NCBI RefSeq assembly: GCF_000504245.1
Contig: NZ_KI632509.1
Location: 3,205,751 to 3,269,750 of the forward strand
Length of the DNA: 64,000 nt
Direction of reading: 5' to 3'
Source of the DNA: Haloechinothrix halophila YIM 93223
GTDB taxonomy: Bacteria; Actinomycetota; Actinomycetes; Mycobacteriales; Pseudonocardiaceae
In this document: positions 46,818 through 57,646 of the stretch, piece by piece
Layout: every line of letters starts with the position of its first letter
Position numbering within the stretch: position 1 is the first letter of the stretch
Notes under the pieces: model-generated
The model's database searches: none
Seen by the model: only the letters and a program-made list of their open reading frames with translations
Told to the model about the DNA's origin: nothing
Position numbers and translations under genes: made by a program

Positions 46818-47219
46818 GCGGCACCTCCTCGCGCGCTATTTCCCTCAACGGTACCGGCGATCACCGACATGCAAAGCCCTTCGATGTCACAGAACGGGCG
46901 CGGCGTGTCAGGATCATGAGACGATCACGAACGCAATGCTCCGAGCAGGTACATCCGAGAGCCGCCCGTTCGTCACCGACAGTTCACACCGCGGTACGGC
47001 GTGTTAAGAACCAATGAGCCTCACGGATGAGAATGGACGATTCGTCTTCCGTCCCCGTCGATGGGCGACGACTCCCGGTATGCCACCCTGCTGAAGCGCT
47101 CCCGCATACTTACTCCGTAGCTACCGTTCGATAACGGTTGGCAGCCCGGGCGCGTCGCGGCGCGCGGAGTAGGGACGGATGAGCGCACGGCGTCCGCGCT
47201 GACCAACGAGGGGAACTCG
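46818..47219. other. 402-bp divergent control region between arc and the membrane-protein trio
   Basis: I see no credible gene. An inverted repeat ACCGTT-CGAT-AACGGT lies at 47123-47138, about 80 bp before the start of the next gene, and could be an operator. CGAGGGGAACTCG precedes the ATG at 47220. No clear -35/-10 pair is visible for arc. Confidence 0.5.
47123..47138. promoter_or_regulatory. Inverted repeat, possible operator
   Basis: ACCGTT and AACGGT are perfect half-sites with a four-base spacer. Too short for a terminator and well placed for control of the gene at 47220. Confidence 0.4.
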
Positions 47220-48125
47220 ATGACCTATCCACCGCAGCCTGGTCCGTACGGTGGTTCGGGCGGATACGGTCAGCCCTACCCCGGCCAGCGATATCCGGGC
47301 TATCAGGGCCAACCCCAGCCCGGCCAGCCCTACCCCGGCCAGCACTATCCCGAGCAGTCCTATCCCGGCCAGTCCGAATACTGGGGCCAGTTCCCGAACC
47401 AGCCGTATCAGGGGCAATCGGGAGGTTACGGGCAGCCGCATCCCGAGCAGCGATATGGCCAGTCCGGCGGCTACGGGCAGCAGTACCAAGGCCAGCCGTA
47501 CCAGGACGGCTACTCCGGTGGCTTCCCCCACCAGCAGCCCGGTTATGGCCCGCCGCCTGGCGACGTCCCCCCGCCGCAACCGGAACCCCCGAAGGGTGGC
47601 GGCAAGACGGGGCTCGTCGTCGGCATCGCCCTCGCCATGGTGCTGCTCGCGGGCGCGGCCGTTGGCATCACGGGCTTCTGGCAACCCGGTTACTTCCGAG
47701 ACGACACCGCGCAGGACAGCTCGCTCGCGGCGAACACATCCCCCAGCAGTTCGACGCTGCCACCGAGCACCAGCCCGCAGCCGCGGGACGCGACGCCCAC
47801 CACCACGACGCCGGAACAGCAAGAGCAGCCGTCCGGCTCGGACAAGGACGAGATCCGCCGCGTCACCGACGCGGTCGTCAAAGGCATCAACAATCGAGAC
47901 GCCGCCACGGTGAAACCGGTCTCCTGCGACCCTGGCAACGAACGGCAGGCTGACTATGACGGCTTCCCCGACGACCTCACGGTGTCCGTCAGCGGCGAAC
48001 CCCGCATCGACGGCAATCGCGCGACAGTGGCGCTCACCCTGCGCCGATCTGACACCAGCAAGACCGTGAAACTGGCCCTGCTCCGCCCCAACGGCGCCTG
48101 GTGTGCCTCGGGCATCAACTCCTGA
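47220..48125 (+). CDS. Single-span membrane protein with Tyr/Pro/Gly/Gln-rich tail (trio member 1)
   Basis: 301 residues. Residues 1-123 are low complexity with recurring YPGQ and GGYGQ units. GGGKTG precedes one span (about 127-150, LVVGIALAMVLLAGAAVGITGFW). After a Ser/Thr/Pro linker, the last ~95 residues form a small extracytoplasmic domain (IRRVTDAVVKGINNRDAATV) that looks NTF2-like, with Cys in KPVSCDPGN and in GAWCASG. Its start, span and C-terminal cysteine pattern recur in the gene at 48905, so the two are duplicates. Function unknown. The stop overlaps the next start (TGATG). Confidence 0.75.
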   Translation: MTYPPQPGPYGGSGGYGQPYPGQRYPGYQGQPQPGQPYPGQHYPEQSYPGQSEYWGQFPNQPYQGQSGGYGQPHPEQRYGQSGGYGQQYQGQPYQDGYSGGFPHQQPGYGPPPGDVPPPQPEPPKGGGKTGLVVGIALAMVLLAGAAVGITGFWQPGYFRDDTAQDSSLAANTSPSSSTLPPSTSPQPRDATPTTTTPEQQEQPSGSDKDEIRRVTDAVVKGINNRDAATVKPVSCDPGNERQADYDGFPDDLTVSVSGEPRIDGNRATVALTLRRSDTSKTVKLALLRPNGAWCASGINS

Positions 48126-48634
48126 TGACCACGCGGCAACCGGCATCGAGCGACAGGGTGGCCGCGATGGTCGCCTGGGGCGCGATCGCCTCCGCGGCCG
48201 CGCTGGTTGTGGTCATGCTGGTCATGGCGCGGGACGACGACTCGGGGCGCGACGCGACGGCCAGCCAGCGCACTACGAGCGCCCTCGCGGACAACACCTC
48301 GTTCCAGCCGAGCACTCCGCCACGCGGCCCAGAGCCTGGCGGCGAGCCGCAGGTGCGCGCGGCGGCCGACGACATTCTCACCGCCTACAACGAGCGAGAC
48401 AGCGCCCCACTGCGGGCATGGGCATGTGACCGCACCACGGTCACCGATGACCTGTTCGCTGGATTCTCCGAGACGGTCAGCTTCACGCGCCACGGCGCGC
48501 CGACGATCGTCGGGTTCACGGCGGAGGTCCCGTTCGTCGTCAGCGACGACGACAGACAGCGCACCGGCGCGATGCGGCTGCGGTGGGACGGCAACCGCTG
48601 GTGCTTCGTGACCGCCGTCTCGGAACGCGCCTGA
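48125..48634 (+). CDS. Single-span membrane protein without tail (trio member 2)
   Basis: 169 residues. One span near the N-terminus (about 17-37, AAMVAWGAIASAAALVVVML) is followed by a linker and an NTF2-like extracytoplasmic domain (AAADDILTAYNERDSAPLRA) with Cys in WACDRTT and RWCFV, in the same places as the neighbours. It lacks the low-complexity tail. The ATG overlaps the TGA of the previous gene, so the two are coupled. The 3' end runs into the 33-bp tandem array. Confidence 0.7.
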   Translation: MTTRQPASSDRVAAMVAWGAIASAAALVVVMLVMARDDDSGRDATASQRTTSALADNTSFQPSTPPRGPEPGGEPQVRAAADDILTAYNERDSAPLRAWACDRTTVTDDLFAGFSETVSFTRHGAPTIVGFTAEVPFVVSDDDRQRTGAMRLRWDGNRWCFVTAVSERA

Positions 48635-48795
48635 GGACTGCTTGCAGGTCCGAAGCGACATGCCTGAGGACTGCTTGCAGGTCCGAAGCGACATGCCTGA
48701 GGACTGCTTGCAGGTCCGAAGCAACGCGACTGAGGACTGCTCGCAGGTCCGAAGCAACGCGACTGAGGACTGCTCGCAGGTCCGAAGCAACGCGG
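48631..48795 (+). repeat. Five 33-bp tandem repeats
   Basis: Units start at 48631, 48664, 48697, 48730 and 48763. The shared core is CTGAGGACTGCTYGCAGGTC followed by CGAAGC, with unit ends drifting from GACATGC to AACGCGR. The array begins at the stop codon of the upstream gene and stops 109 bp before the next start. There are no spacers, so it is not CRISPR. Each unit has partial self-complementarity (GGAC with GTCC). Confidence 0.9.
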
Positions 48796-48904
48796 CTGAC
48801 GCCCCTCGCGTCCCAGGGCACGACCGGACACGACCCGCCGGGTGCGGCCGGTCCGCGATATCGTCCGATCTCGAGCCTGACCACCACAGCGTGAGGACGT
48901 CACC

Positions 48905-49600
48905 ATGACCTATCCGCCGCAGCAGCCAGGGCAGTCCGGCCAGCAGGGCTACCCCGGCCACCGGGGCTACTACGACCAGCAGCAGGCTCACCCCGGCGGT
49001 TACCCCGGCCAGCGACAGCCCGGCCCCGGCACCCCGCACGGCGGATACCCGCCCCCGCGGCCACCCGGCCCGCCGCACAACAACGGCAAGACCGGCGTGA
49101 TCGTCGGCATCACCCTGACGCTGGTGCTGCTCGCGGGGGCGGCCGTGGCCATCACCGGGTTCTGGGCGCCCGGGTACTTCCTCAGCGATGACACGTCGTC
49201 CGAACAGGTGGCCACCGCCTCGGATCAGGAGGCCGACTCGCCCGCCGAGCAGCCGCCCAAGCCGTCCCTGCGCACCCAGCCTGGCGAACCTGCCCCGGAC
49301 CAGGGCGGCGCGGGACAACAGGGCAGTGCCGAGGACATCGCCATCGTGCGCGGGCTGGCTGAGGACGCCGTCACCGCGATCAACACCAGGGACGAAGAGC
49401 TCGTCCGCCAGATCAGATGCAACGGCAACGAGCAGGTCGATCTCAGCAAGCTACCCAAGGACACCAAGGTCACGATGCTCGGCGACCCCGTTGTCCGGGG
49501 CGACGAGGCGAAGGTGCCGTTCGAGATCACCATGAACGGCAAGACCCAGCGGGAGCCACTGACCGCCAACCGGAAGAACGGCAGCTGGTGCATCGGCTGA
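48905..49600 (+). CDS. Single-span membrane protein with Gly/Pro/Gln-rich tail (trio member 3)
   Basis: 231 residues. It starts MTYPPQ like the gene at 47220, has a shorter low-complexity tail (1-61), then GKTGVIVGI and a nearly identical span ending VLLAGAAVAITGFWAPGYF. The extracytoplasmic domain (VRGLAEDAVTAINTRDEELV) carries Cys in QIRCNGN and SWCIG. This is clearly a paralogue of trio member 1. Function unknown. It is convergent with trmI, 86 bp away. Confidence 0.75.
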   Translation: MTYPPQQPGQSGQQGYPGHRGYYDQQQAHPGGYPGQRQPGPGTPHGGYPPPRPPGPPHNNGKTGVIVGITLTLVLLAGAAVAITGFWAPGYFLSDDTSSEQVATASDQEADSPAEQPPKPSLRTQPGEPAPDQGGAGQQGSAEDIAIVRGLAEDAVTAINTRDEELVRQIRCNGNEQVDLSKLPKDTKVTMLGDPVVRGDEAKVPFEITMNGKTQREPLTANRKNGSWCIG

Positions 49601-49686
49601 GTCCCCAGCCTCGGCTGAGCCCAGGCCTCAACGCCGGCTGAGCCTCGACGCCAGCTACATCCCGGCCCTGCCGGCTGCCGACCCGG

Positions 49687-51754
<2,068 letters not shown>

Positions 51755-51916
51755 GTCTCAAAGCGTAGAGCGTCCGGTGTGGGGCGCATGTGATACCAGC
51801 CATGGACACGGCCCGGTCACCAGCCGTGTCCCGTGTCGTGCCGAGAGTTGTCGGTCCTCTGTTCTAGGGTGCCAACCACAACCGAGAGCACGTCGCGACA
51901 CGAGGATGGGAAGGGC

Positions 51917-52816
51917 ATGACCCAGTCCACCACCGAGCTGCCAGCGGCCGCCGACACGGCGGAGCAGCGCAAGCCAGCGCTCTCGCCGTCACGGGCGAGC
52001 GACTTCAAACAGTGCCCACTGCTGTACCGCTTCCGCGCCGTAGACAAGATCCCGGAGACGCCGAGCAAGGCACAGGTACGCGGCACCCTGGTGCACGCGG
52101 TGCTGGAGCGACTGTTCGCGCTGCCCGCCGAACAACGGGTGCCCGCGCGCGCCAAGGAACTGCTCGATCCGGTGTGGGCGGAGCTGTCCGAGCAGAATCC
52201 GGATTGGACCGCCCTGTTCTCGGATGACGACGCCGCGGACGGCGAGAAGGCCACATCGGACTGGCTCGCATCGGCGGGCGAACTGCTCGACACCTACTTC
52301 GGCCTCGAGGATCCGAGCGCGCTCGAACCCCAGGCCTGCGAGGAGCGCGTGGAGGTCGAGCTGGGATCCGGCGTGCGGCTGCGTGGCTACGTCGACCGGA
52401 TCGACGTCGCCGAAACGGGTGAGGTCCGCATCGTCGACTACAAGACCGGAGCCGCGCCGCGCGAGATCGGTGAGATCAAGGCGATGTTCCAGATGAAGTT
52501 CTACGCACTGGTGCTGTGGCGGCTGCGAGGTGCGGTGCCGGACCAGCTCAAACTCATGTACCTCACCGATGGGCAGTCGCTGACCTACGCGCCGGACGAG
52601 GCCGAGCTACGCCGGTTCGAGCGCACGCTCGAAGCGATCTGGCAGGCCATCCTGCGGGCGGGCAAGTCAGGTGATTTCCGGGCGAGCCGCAGCAAGCTCT
52701 GCGATTGGTGCGACCACAAGGCCCGTTGTCCTGAGTTCGGCGGCACGCCACCGGAGTACCCCGGCTGGCCGGAGCCGGACGCCGGCGACGAGACGGTGCT
52801 CGATCGGGCCGACTGA
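51917..52816 (+). CDS. RecB-family nuclease (PD-(D/E)XK, Cas4-like)
   Basis: 299 residues. Nuclease motifs in order are RGTLVHAVLE with the conserved His, YVDRID and IVDYKTG with the catalytic Asp and Lys. One Cys in KQCPLLYRF near residue 35 and three in LCDWCDHKARCPEF near 265-278 form the four-cysteine set of Fe-S-bearing AddB/Cas4-type nucleases. It probably acts in DNA end processing. The ATG at 51917 has GGAAGG upstream. It matches Rv2119 by position. Confidence 0.92.
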   Translation: MTQSTTELPAAADTAEQRKPALSPSRASDFKQCPLLYRFRAVDKIPETPSKAQVRGTLVHAVLERLFALPAEQRVPARAKELLDPVWAELSEQNPDWTALFSDDDAADGEKATSDWLASAGELLDTYFGLEDPSALEPQACEERVEVELGSGVRLRGYVDRIDVAETGEVRIVDYKTGAAPREIGEIKAMFQMKFYALVLWRLRGAVPDQLKLMYLTDGQSLTYAPDEAELRRFERTLEAIWQAILRAGKSGDFRASRSKLCDWCDHKARCPEFGGTPPEYPGWPEPDAGDETVLDRAD

Positions 52817-52905
52817 ACGTGACATAGCGGGCCAAGAGGACCACTGTGGGTGTGTCGCGGGCGCGTTCCGGAGCGTGAGCATGCTCTGATCGACTACGGT
52901 GCGAC

Positions 52906-52945
52906 AGGCACGGATAGACACTGTCAGGCATTGAAAGGCACTGTC
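52906..52945 (+). repeat. Two tandem 20-bp direct repeats upstream of parA
   Basis: Units at 52906-52925 and 52926-52945 agree at 16 of 20 positions, both starting AGGCA and ending CACTGTC. They lie 47 bp before the ParA start; TATCGT at 52961-52966 is a possible -10 box downstream of them. Confidence 0.55.
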
Positions 52946-52991
52946 GCACTGAAACGTACTTATCGTTCGACCACGATCGGGGACAAGTACC

Positions 52992-53927
52992 GTGGTTATG
53001 CAGATCACCTCGGTGGTCAACCAGAAGGGTGGCGTCGGCAAGACGTCGCTGAGTGTGGGGGCCGCAGCAGCACTCGCCGAGCAGGGCATGCGCGTCCTCC
53101 TGGTCGATCTCGATCCGCAGGGGCACGCGACGACGGAGTTCCTCGGGCTGCCGGAGACACCGCCTGGCAAGCCGAGCCTGCCGATGGCGCTGAGCAAGAT
53201 GTGGAAAGGCCCCGTCGAGGAACTGGTCGTCTCACACCCGCGTGCCAACGTCGGTGAGGGCGGCTGCTTCGACGTCATGCCCACCGCGCCTGGCATGTTC
53301 GACCTGGTGCGCAGGCTGGACCAGTTCCGCATGCCCGGCTGGGAACTGGCACGGGTGCTGCAGTTCGCCCACTACGACCACGTGATCATCGACTGCCCGC
53401 CCGCGCTGGACCTGCTCACCAACAACGCGCTCGCCGCCACTCACGGCGTGCTGGTGCCCGTACAGCCGGACCGCACCAGCATCAGGGCGTTGCGGCTGCT
53501 GCGCGATCAGGTGCACCACCTCGAGCAGCTGATCAACCGGGAGCCGGTGCAGTACTACGGCCTGGTGCCCGGCCTCTACCGCAGGCCGATGTCCGGCTAT
53601 GCCGAGGCGGCGATGCGGGAGTTGCACGCCATGGGCATCCAGGTGCTGCCACACATCGCGATGGGCGTCGTCGTCAATGAGGCCGCGTCCCGCGGCATCC
53701 CGATCACGACGTTCGCGCCGCACTGCGCGCAAACCGGGGCGCTGCACCAGATCGCGGCCACGCTGGAGAGCTACCGCAAGCACTCGCCGTCGGGATCGGT
53801 GCCGCAGCCGTCGGAGGAGTTCGTGTTCGAGGACTTCATCAACGAGGTGGCTGGCGCACGCAACCGCAACGACACCGGCGCCCGCAAGGGGCTCTACGAC
53901 CTGATGCCGAGACGGTCGCGCCGCTGA
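52992..53927 (+). CDS. Orphan ParA-family ATPase
   Basis: 311 residues. The deviant Walker A QKGGVGKTSLS is at about 11-21, the switch VDLDPQGHATTEFLG follows, and Walker B is VIIDCPPALDLLT. ParA proteins move along DNA to position plasmids, chromosomes or protein complexes. No parB or parS-like site is adjacent. The C-terminal ~50 residues (PSEEFVFEDFINEVAGARNR) extend beyond the core fold. GTG start at 52992, with an ATG two codons later. The family is sure; the cargo is unknown. Confidence 0.85.
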   Translation: MVMQITSVVNQKGGVGKTSLSVGAAAALAEQGMRVLLVDLDPQGHATTEFLGLPETPPGKPSLPMALSKMWKGPVEELVVSHPRANVGEGGCFDVMPTAPGMFDLVRRLDQFRMPGWELARVLQFAHYDHVIIDCPPALDLLTNNALAATHGVLVPVQPDRTSIRALRLLRDQVHHLEQLINREPVQYYGLVPGLYRRPMSGYAEAAMRELHAMGIQVLPHIAMGVVVNEAASRGIPITTFAPHCAQTGALHQIAATLESYRKHSPSGSVPQPSEEFVFEDFINEVAGARNRNDTGARKGLYDLMPRRSRR

Positions 53928-53972
53928 GGATCACGCTGCTGGCCTCACGGCGGCGGCAGTAGAGTCACGGCC

Positions 53973-54647
53973 ATGACCGATCCCTCCCCCTCGACCGGCC
54001 GCTCGATCGCCGTCGACCCACGACTGCACGAGTACGCGCTCGCCCACAGCACACAACCCGACGCCGTGCAACGCGCGCTCATCGACGCCACCAACCGCGC
54101 CACCGCCGAGCACGCCGGCATGCGCATCTCCCACGACGAGGGCACGTTCCTGACTCTGCTGACCCAGCTGACCGGCGCACGGTTCGCCGTCGAGGTCGGC
54201 ACGTTCACCGGGTACTCCGCACTGTGCATCGCGCGCGGCCTCGCCGACGGCGGCACGCTGCTGTGCTGCGATGTCAGCGAGGAATGGACATCGATCGGGC
54301 GGGAACACTGGCAGCGAGCAGGCGTCGCCGACCACATCGACCTGCGCATCGCGCCCGCGCTCGACACGCTACGGACGCTGCCGGGCGAGCCAGCGATCGA
54401 CCTGGCGTTCATCGACGCCGACAAGGAGTCCTACATCGCGTACTGGGAGGAGCTGGTGCCCCGGATGCGGCCCGGCGGGGTGCTGCTGGTGGACAACACG
54501 CTCTGGCACGGCACGGTAGCCGACGCCGAACTGGACGAGACGACCCGCGTGATCACCGAGTTCAACGACCATGCCGCCGCGGATGACCGCGTGGACCTGG
54601 TGCTGCTGACGCTGTCCGACGGCGTGACCATGGCGCGACGCCGCTGA
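53973..54647 (+). CDS. O-methyltransferase (class I, SAM-dependent)
   Basis: 224 residues of the caffeoyl-CoA/catechol O-methyltransferase type. SAM motif FAVEVGTFTGYSALCIARGL, then acidic DVSEEW, metal-site region LAFIDADKESYIAYWEELV, and GGVLLVDNTLWHG with the Asp-Asn metal ligands. Usual substrates are catechol-like or secondary-metabolite phenols; none is indicated here. TAGAGT at 53960-53965 ends seven bases before the ATG, suggesting a leaderless transcript separate from parA. Confidence 0.9.
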   Translation: MTDPSPSTGRSIAVDPRLHEYALAHSTQPDAVQRALIDATNRATAEHAGMRISHDEGTFLTLLTQLTGARFAVEVGTFTGYSALCIARGLADGGTLLCCDVSEEWTSIGREHWQRAGVADHIDLRIAPALDTLRTLPGEPAIDLAFIDADKESYIAYWEELVPRMRPGGVLLVDNTLWHGTVADAELDETTRVITEFNDHAAADDRVDLVLLTLSDGVTMARRR

Positions 54648-54670
54648 GCACGGGGCGCTGGCGGCAGGCC

Positions 54671-55525
54671 TCACATCCGGCAAGACCGGATGTCCGAGGC
54701 CAGCACCGCCTTCGCGCCGTACTCGGCCAGTTGGTCCATGATGTTGTTGACGTGCTTGCGCGCCACCATCGCGCGCACCGCGACCCAGCCGTCCTCGGCG
54801 AGCGGTGCCACCGTGGGCGACTCGACGCCCGGCGTGATCGCCATCGCGCCTTCGAGGATCTCCTTCGGGCAGTCGTAGTCCAGCATCATGTACTGCTGCG
54901 CGAACACCACACCCTGCAGCCGGGCGGTGAGCTGCGCTTTCTCGCGCTCGTTCGGCGAGCCGTTGCTGCCGGCACGCTGCACCAGCACCGCCTCGGAGGT
55001 GCAGATCGGGTCACCGAACGCGATCAGGCCGTGCTGCCGCAGCGTCCTGCCGGAGCCCACGACGTCCGCGATCGCCTCGGCCACGCCGAGCTGGATCGAG
55101 ATCTCCACCGCGCCGTCCAGCCGGATCACCTCAGCCTCGACGCCGTGCGCCGCGAGATCGTCGCGCACCAGGTTGGGATACGACGTCGCCAGCCGCTTCC
55201 CAGCGAGGTCGTCCAGCTTCCACTCCCTGCCCAACGGCGCGGCGTAGCGGAACGTCGAGCCGCCGAAGCCGAGTTGCAGCCGCTCCTCGATCGGGGCCGA
55301 TGAGTCCAGCGCCAAGTCACGACCGGTGATGCCAAGATCGAGCTCGCCGGAGCCGACGTAGATCGGGATGTCCTTCGGGCGCAGGAAGAAGAACTCGACG
55401 TCATTGTTCGGGTCGAGCACGGTCAGGTCGCGGGACTCGTGCCGCTGCCGGTACCCGGCCTCGGACAGCATCTCCGACGCCGGACCGGCCAACGCGCCCT
55501 TGTTCGGCACCGCTACGCGCAGCAT
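54671..55525 (-). CDS. hisG: ATP phosphoribosyltransferase HisG
   Basis: 284 residues, the long regulatory form with a C-terminal histidine-binding domain (from about 210, [21 protein letters not shown]). The catalytic part starts [12 protein letters not shown], with [19 protein letters not shown] and the PRPP loop region [12 protein letters not shown]. It catalyses the first step of histidine synthesis and is feedback-inhibited by histidine. The ATG at 55525 has GAGGGAGG upstream, 11 bp after the hisE stop. Confidence 0.96.
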   Translation of the reverse strand: MLRVAVPNKGALAGPASEMLSEAGYRQRHESRDLTVLDPNNDVEFFFLRPKDIPIYVGSGELDLGITGRDLALDSSAPIEERLQLGFGGSTFRYAAPLGREWKLDDLAGKRLATSYPNLVRDDLAAHGVEAEVIRLDGAVEISIQLGVAEAIADVVGSGRTLRQHGLIAFGDPICTSEAVLVQRAGSNGSPNEREKAQLTARLQGVVFAQQYMMLDYDCPKEILEGAMAITPGVESPTVAPLAEDGWVAVRAMVARKHVNNIMDQLAEYGAKAVLASDIRSCRM

Positions 55526-55536
55526 GGGGTCCTCCC

Positions 55537-55800
55537 TCACAGGTACCGGTAGACGTCGTCGAGCGTGATGCCTCGGCCCAGCATCAGCACCTGCACCCGG
55601 TACAGCAGTTGCGAGATCTCCTCGGCGAGGCGGTCGTCGGACTCGTGTTCGGCCGCGAGCCATACCTCGCCCGCCTCTTCGAGCACCTTCTTGCCCTGCG
55701 CATGCACGCCCGCGTCCAGTGCCGTCACGGTGCCGGAGCCCTCGGGGCGGGTCTCGGCGCGGTCGATCAGCTCGGCGAACAGGTCATCGAAGGTCTTCAC
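55537..55800 (-). CDS. hisE: Phosphoribosyl-ATP pyrophosphohydrolase HisE
   Basis: 87 residues, the all-helical MazG-like fold. Acidic metal-binding residues sit in [20 protein letters not shown] and the C-terminal [20 protein letters not shown] is typical. It performs the second step of histidine synthesis. GTG start at 55800 with GAGGA upstream. It forms a two-gene operon with hisG. Confidence 0.96.
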   Translation of the reverse strand: MKTFDDLFAELIDRAETRPEGSGTVTALDAGVHAQGKKVLEEAGEVWLAAEHESDDRLAEEISQLLYRVQVLMLGRGITLDDVYRYL

Positions 55801-55882
55801 GCGCTGATCCTCGCATCCGCACGCCCTGGGCGCTGCGTCGGCCCGCCGTCGGCGCGGCTCGGGTCACAGCGGGGGCCGCCCG

Positions 55883-56620
55883 TCAGAGGGCGTCGATGCG
55901 AACCTCGCCACGCATCAGCTGCTCGGCGACGTGGCTGAGCTTGACGTTGTTGTTCCGGCTGTAGTTCCGGAGTTTCTCGAACGCTTCTTCCGTAGAGATC
56001 GTGGCGGCTTGCGAAAGCAGACCCTTGGCCTGCTCAATGATGACCCTGCTGGTCAGCGCGCCTTGCATCTGCTCGGTGAGCACCTCGCCGCGACGGATGG
56101 CGCGTTCCTGCAAGATGCCGATGGTGGCGGTGTCAGCTAATGCCCGCGCCACCTCGAGGTCCTGCCCGCTCAGCGGTCCGGTCTCGCGACCGAAGAGGTT
56201 CAACGCGCCGATGATCTGCCCGCGCAGCCGCATCGGCACCGCCTGGATCGAGCGGAAACCCTCGGCGAGCGCTTCCGGCGCGAACACGGGCCAGCGCCAC
56301 TTCGCCGCCGAGAGATCCACGACCTCGATCACCTCGCCGGTGCGATAGGCGTCGAGGCAGGGGCCTTCGTCCGCTTGCAGCTGGAACAGTTCGAGCAGCC
56401 TGGCACGCTCACTCGACGTGGCCACGACTTGGATGCTACCGCGCTGGTCCGCGAGCAGCAGGCCCGCGGCGGCGGCCCCGAGCAACGTCACGCAATGATC
56501 GGCAAGCCGGTACAGCACATCGACGATGTCATAGTCATCGACGAGCGTGTCGGCCATCTCGACGAACGCGGACACCAGCCGCTGCTCACGTACCGCACCT
56601 TCCAGAGGCGAGTCATTCAC
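55883..56620 (-). CDS. GAF-ANTAR domain regulator (copy 1)
   Basis: 245 residues. A GAF sensor domain (about 25-165, VLYRLADHCVTLLGAAAAGLL; DEGPCLDAYRTGEVIEV) is followed by an ANTAR RNA-binding domain (about 180-240, LTSRVIIEQAKGLLSQAATI; EAFEKLRNYSRNNNVKLSHVA). ANTAR proteins bind paired RNA hairpins to prevent termination. The GTG at 56620 has GGAGGTGAG at a suitable distance; the in-frame GTG at 56632 lies inside that site. A second protein of the same type is encoded next to it. Confidence 0.9.
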   Translation of the reverse strand: MNDSPLEGAVREQRLVSAFVEMADTLVDDYDIVDVLYRLADHCVTLLGAAAAGLLLADQRGSIQVVATSSERARLLELFQLQADEGPCLDAYRTGEVIEVVDLSAAKWRWPVFAPEALAEGFRSIQAVPMRLRGQIIGALNLFGRETGPLSGQDLEVARALADTATIGILQERAIRRGEVLTEQMQGALTSRVIIEQAKGLLSQAATISTEEAFEKLRNYSRNNNVKLSHVAEQLMRGEVRIDAL

Positions 56621-56722
56621 GGGTCGTCTCACCTCCTGCGATGGTTGAGTCCATCCGTTGACAAACGATAGTCGTCCATTGTGCTCCGTGCCATGAATTC
56701 CACCGTGGCCGCCGGGTGCCGG

Positions 56723-57457
56723 TCATGTGTCGATCACCCCTGGTTGCAGCCGATGAGCCACCAGGTCGGCCGCGACGTCGTCAAGCAACCTTCCGGTAGC
56801 GAAGGCATAGCCCCGCAGCCGCGCCAACGCCTGCTCAGCGGGGATCGCGAACTCGGCGACGATCATCCCGGTGGCCTGGTGCACCACCGCCCTGGTCCGG
56901 GTCAGCTCCATGATCGAGTCCTCACTGATCTCCCCGTCCTCGCCGCCCGCAGACGCGGCGAACAGCGCGCTGGTGGCAATGTCGGTGATCTGCAGCACGG
57001 TCGCCACCTCGGCATCGGAGAGCCAGCCAGGGTCGCGCCGGTACATATCCATCGCCCCGAACCGGGCGGCCCCTTGCCGCAGCGGGAACGCGAAGATCGC
57101 CCCGATGTCCGCCGTCGCCACCTGCGTCGCGAACATCGGCCACGCCTGACCCGCGTCCGAGGCCAAGTCAGGAACCAGGACAGGGACTCCGGTCTGGAAC
57201 GCTTCGAAACACGGCCCCTCGCCGAGACTGAACTGCACTGCCTCGACGTACTCCATCACCGCGTCGCTGGCGTACAACGTCTGCCGGTGTCCGGTGTCGA
57301 CCATCACCGACAACGAGACGCCATCGATCGGCAACCGCGCGAGGCACGCGCGACCCACCCGCGCGGCCACTTCGCGCGCGTCGCCCTCCCGCAGCGCCGC
57401 GAGCACCGATGAAACCAGGTCTCGCAGCGGCAGCGAGAGCTCACCGGACTCACTCAT
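56723..57457 (-). CDS. GAF-ANTAR domain regulator (copy 2)
   Basis: 244 residues. It has an N-terminal GAF domain (VSLSVMVDTGHRQTLYASD; LGEGPCFEAFQTGVPVLVPD) and a C-terminal ANTAR domain (ELTRTRAVVHQATGMIVAEF; EQALARLRGYAFATGRLLDDVA). It belongs to the same family as copy 1 but is well diverged, so it is not a recent duplicate. The ATG at 57457 is preceded by GGGAGGCGG. It may co-transcribe with copy 1, 102 bp downstream. Confidence 0.9.
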   Translation of the reverse strand: MSESGELSLPLRDLVSSVLAALREGDAREVAARVGRACLARLPIDGVSLSVMVDTGHRQTLYASDAVMEYVEAVQFSLGEGPCFEAFQTGVPVLVPDLASDAGQAWPMFATQVATADIGAIFAFPLRQGAARFGAMDMYRRDPGWLSDAEVATVLQITDIATSALFAASAGGEDGEISEDSIMELTRTRAVVHQATGMIVAEFAIPAEQALARLRGYAFATGRLLDDVAADLVAHRLQPGVIDT

Positions 57458-57646
57458 CCGCGTCCCACCGCCTCCCTGCACTGGGGCTTCATACCTCTCG
57501 GCGGCGGCGGGGTCAGGGCCCTGCCAAGACGCGCGTGGCGCTCACCGCCACAACCCTAAGCCTACAGGGAGACAGTCGCTCACCAGCGGCGGTCACACCA
57601 TGCGAATCCCCCATCAGGACGTACCGCGCGGCCCGTCTGATGTGGT

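Noticed and set aside
48631-48795. CRISPR array
   Set aside because: The 33-bp units are directly adjacent with no unique spacers, and there are no cas genes.
48642-48908. 88-codon ORF across the 33-bp array, ending in ATGA overlap with the next gene
   Set aside because: It starts with TTG without a ribosome site and exists because the repeat unit is a multiple of three; reported as part of the repeat, not as a gene.
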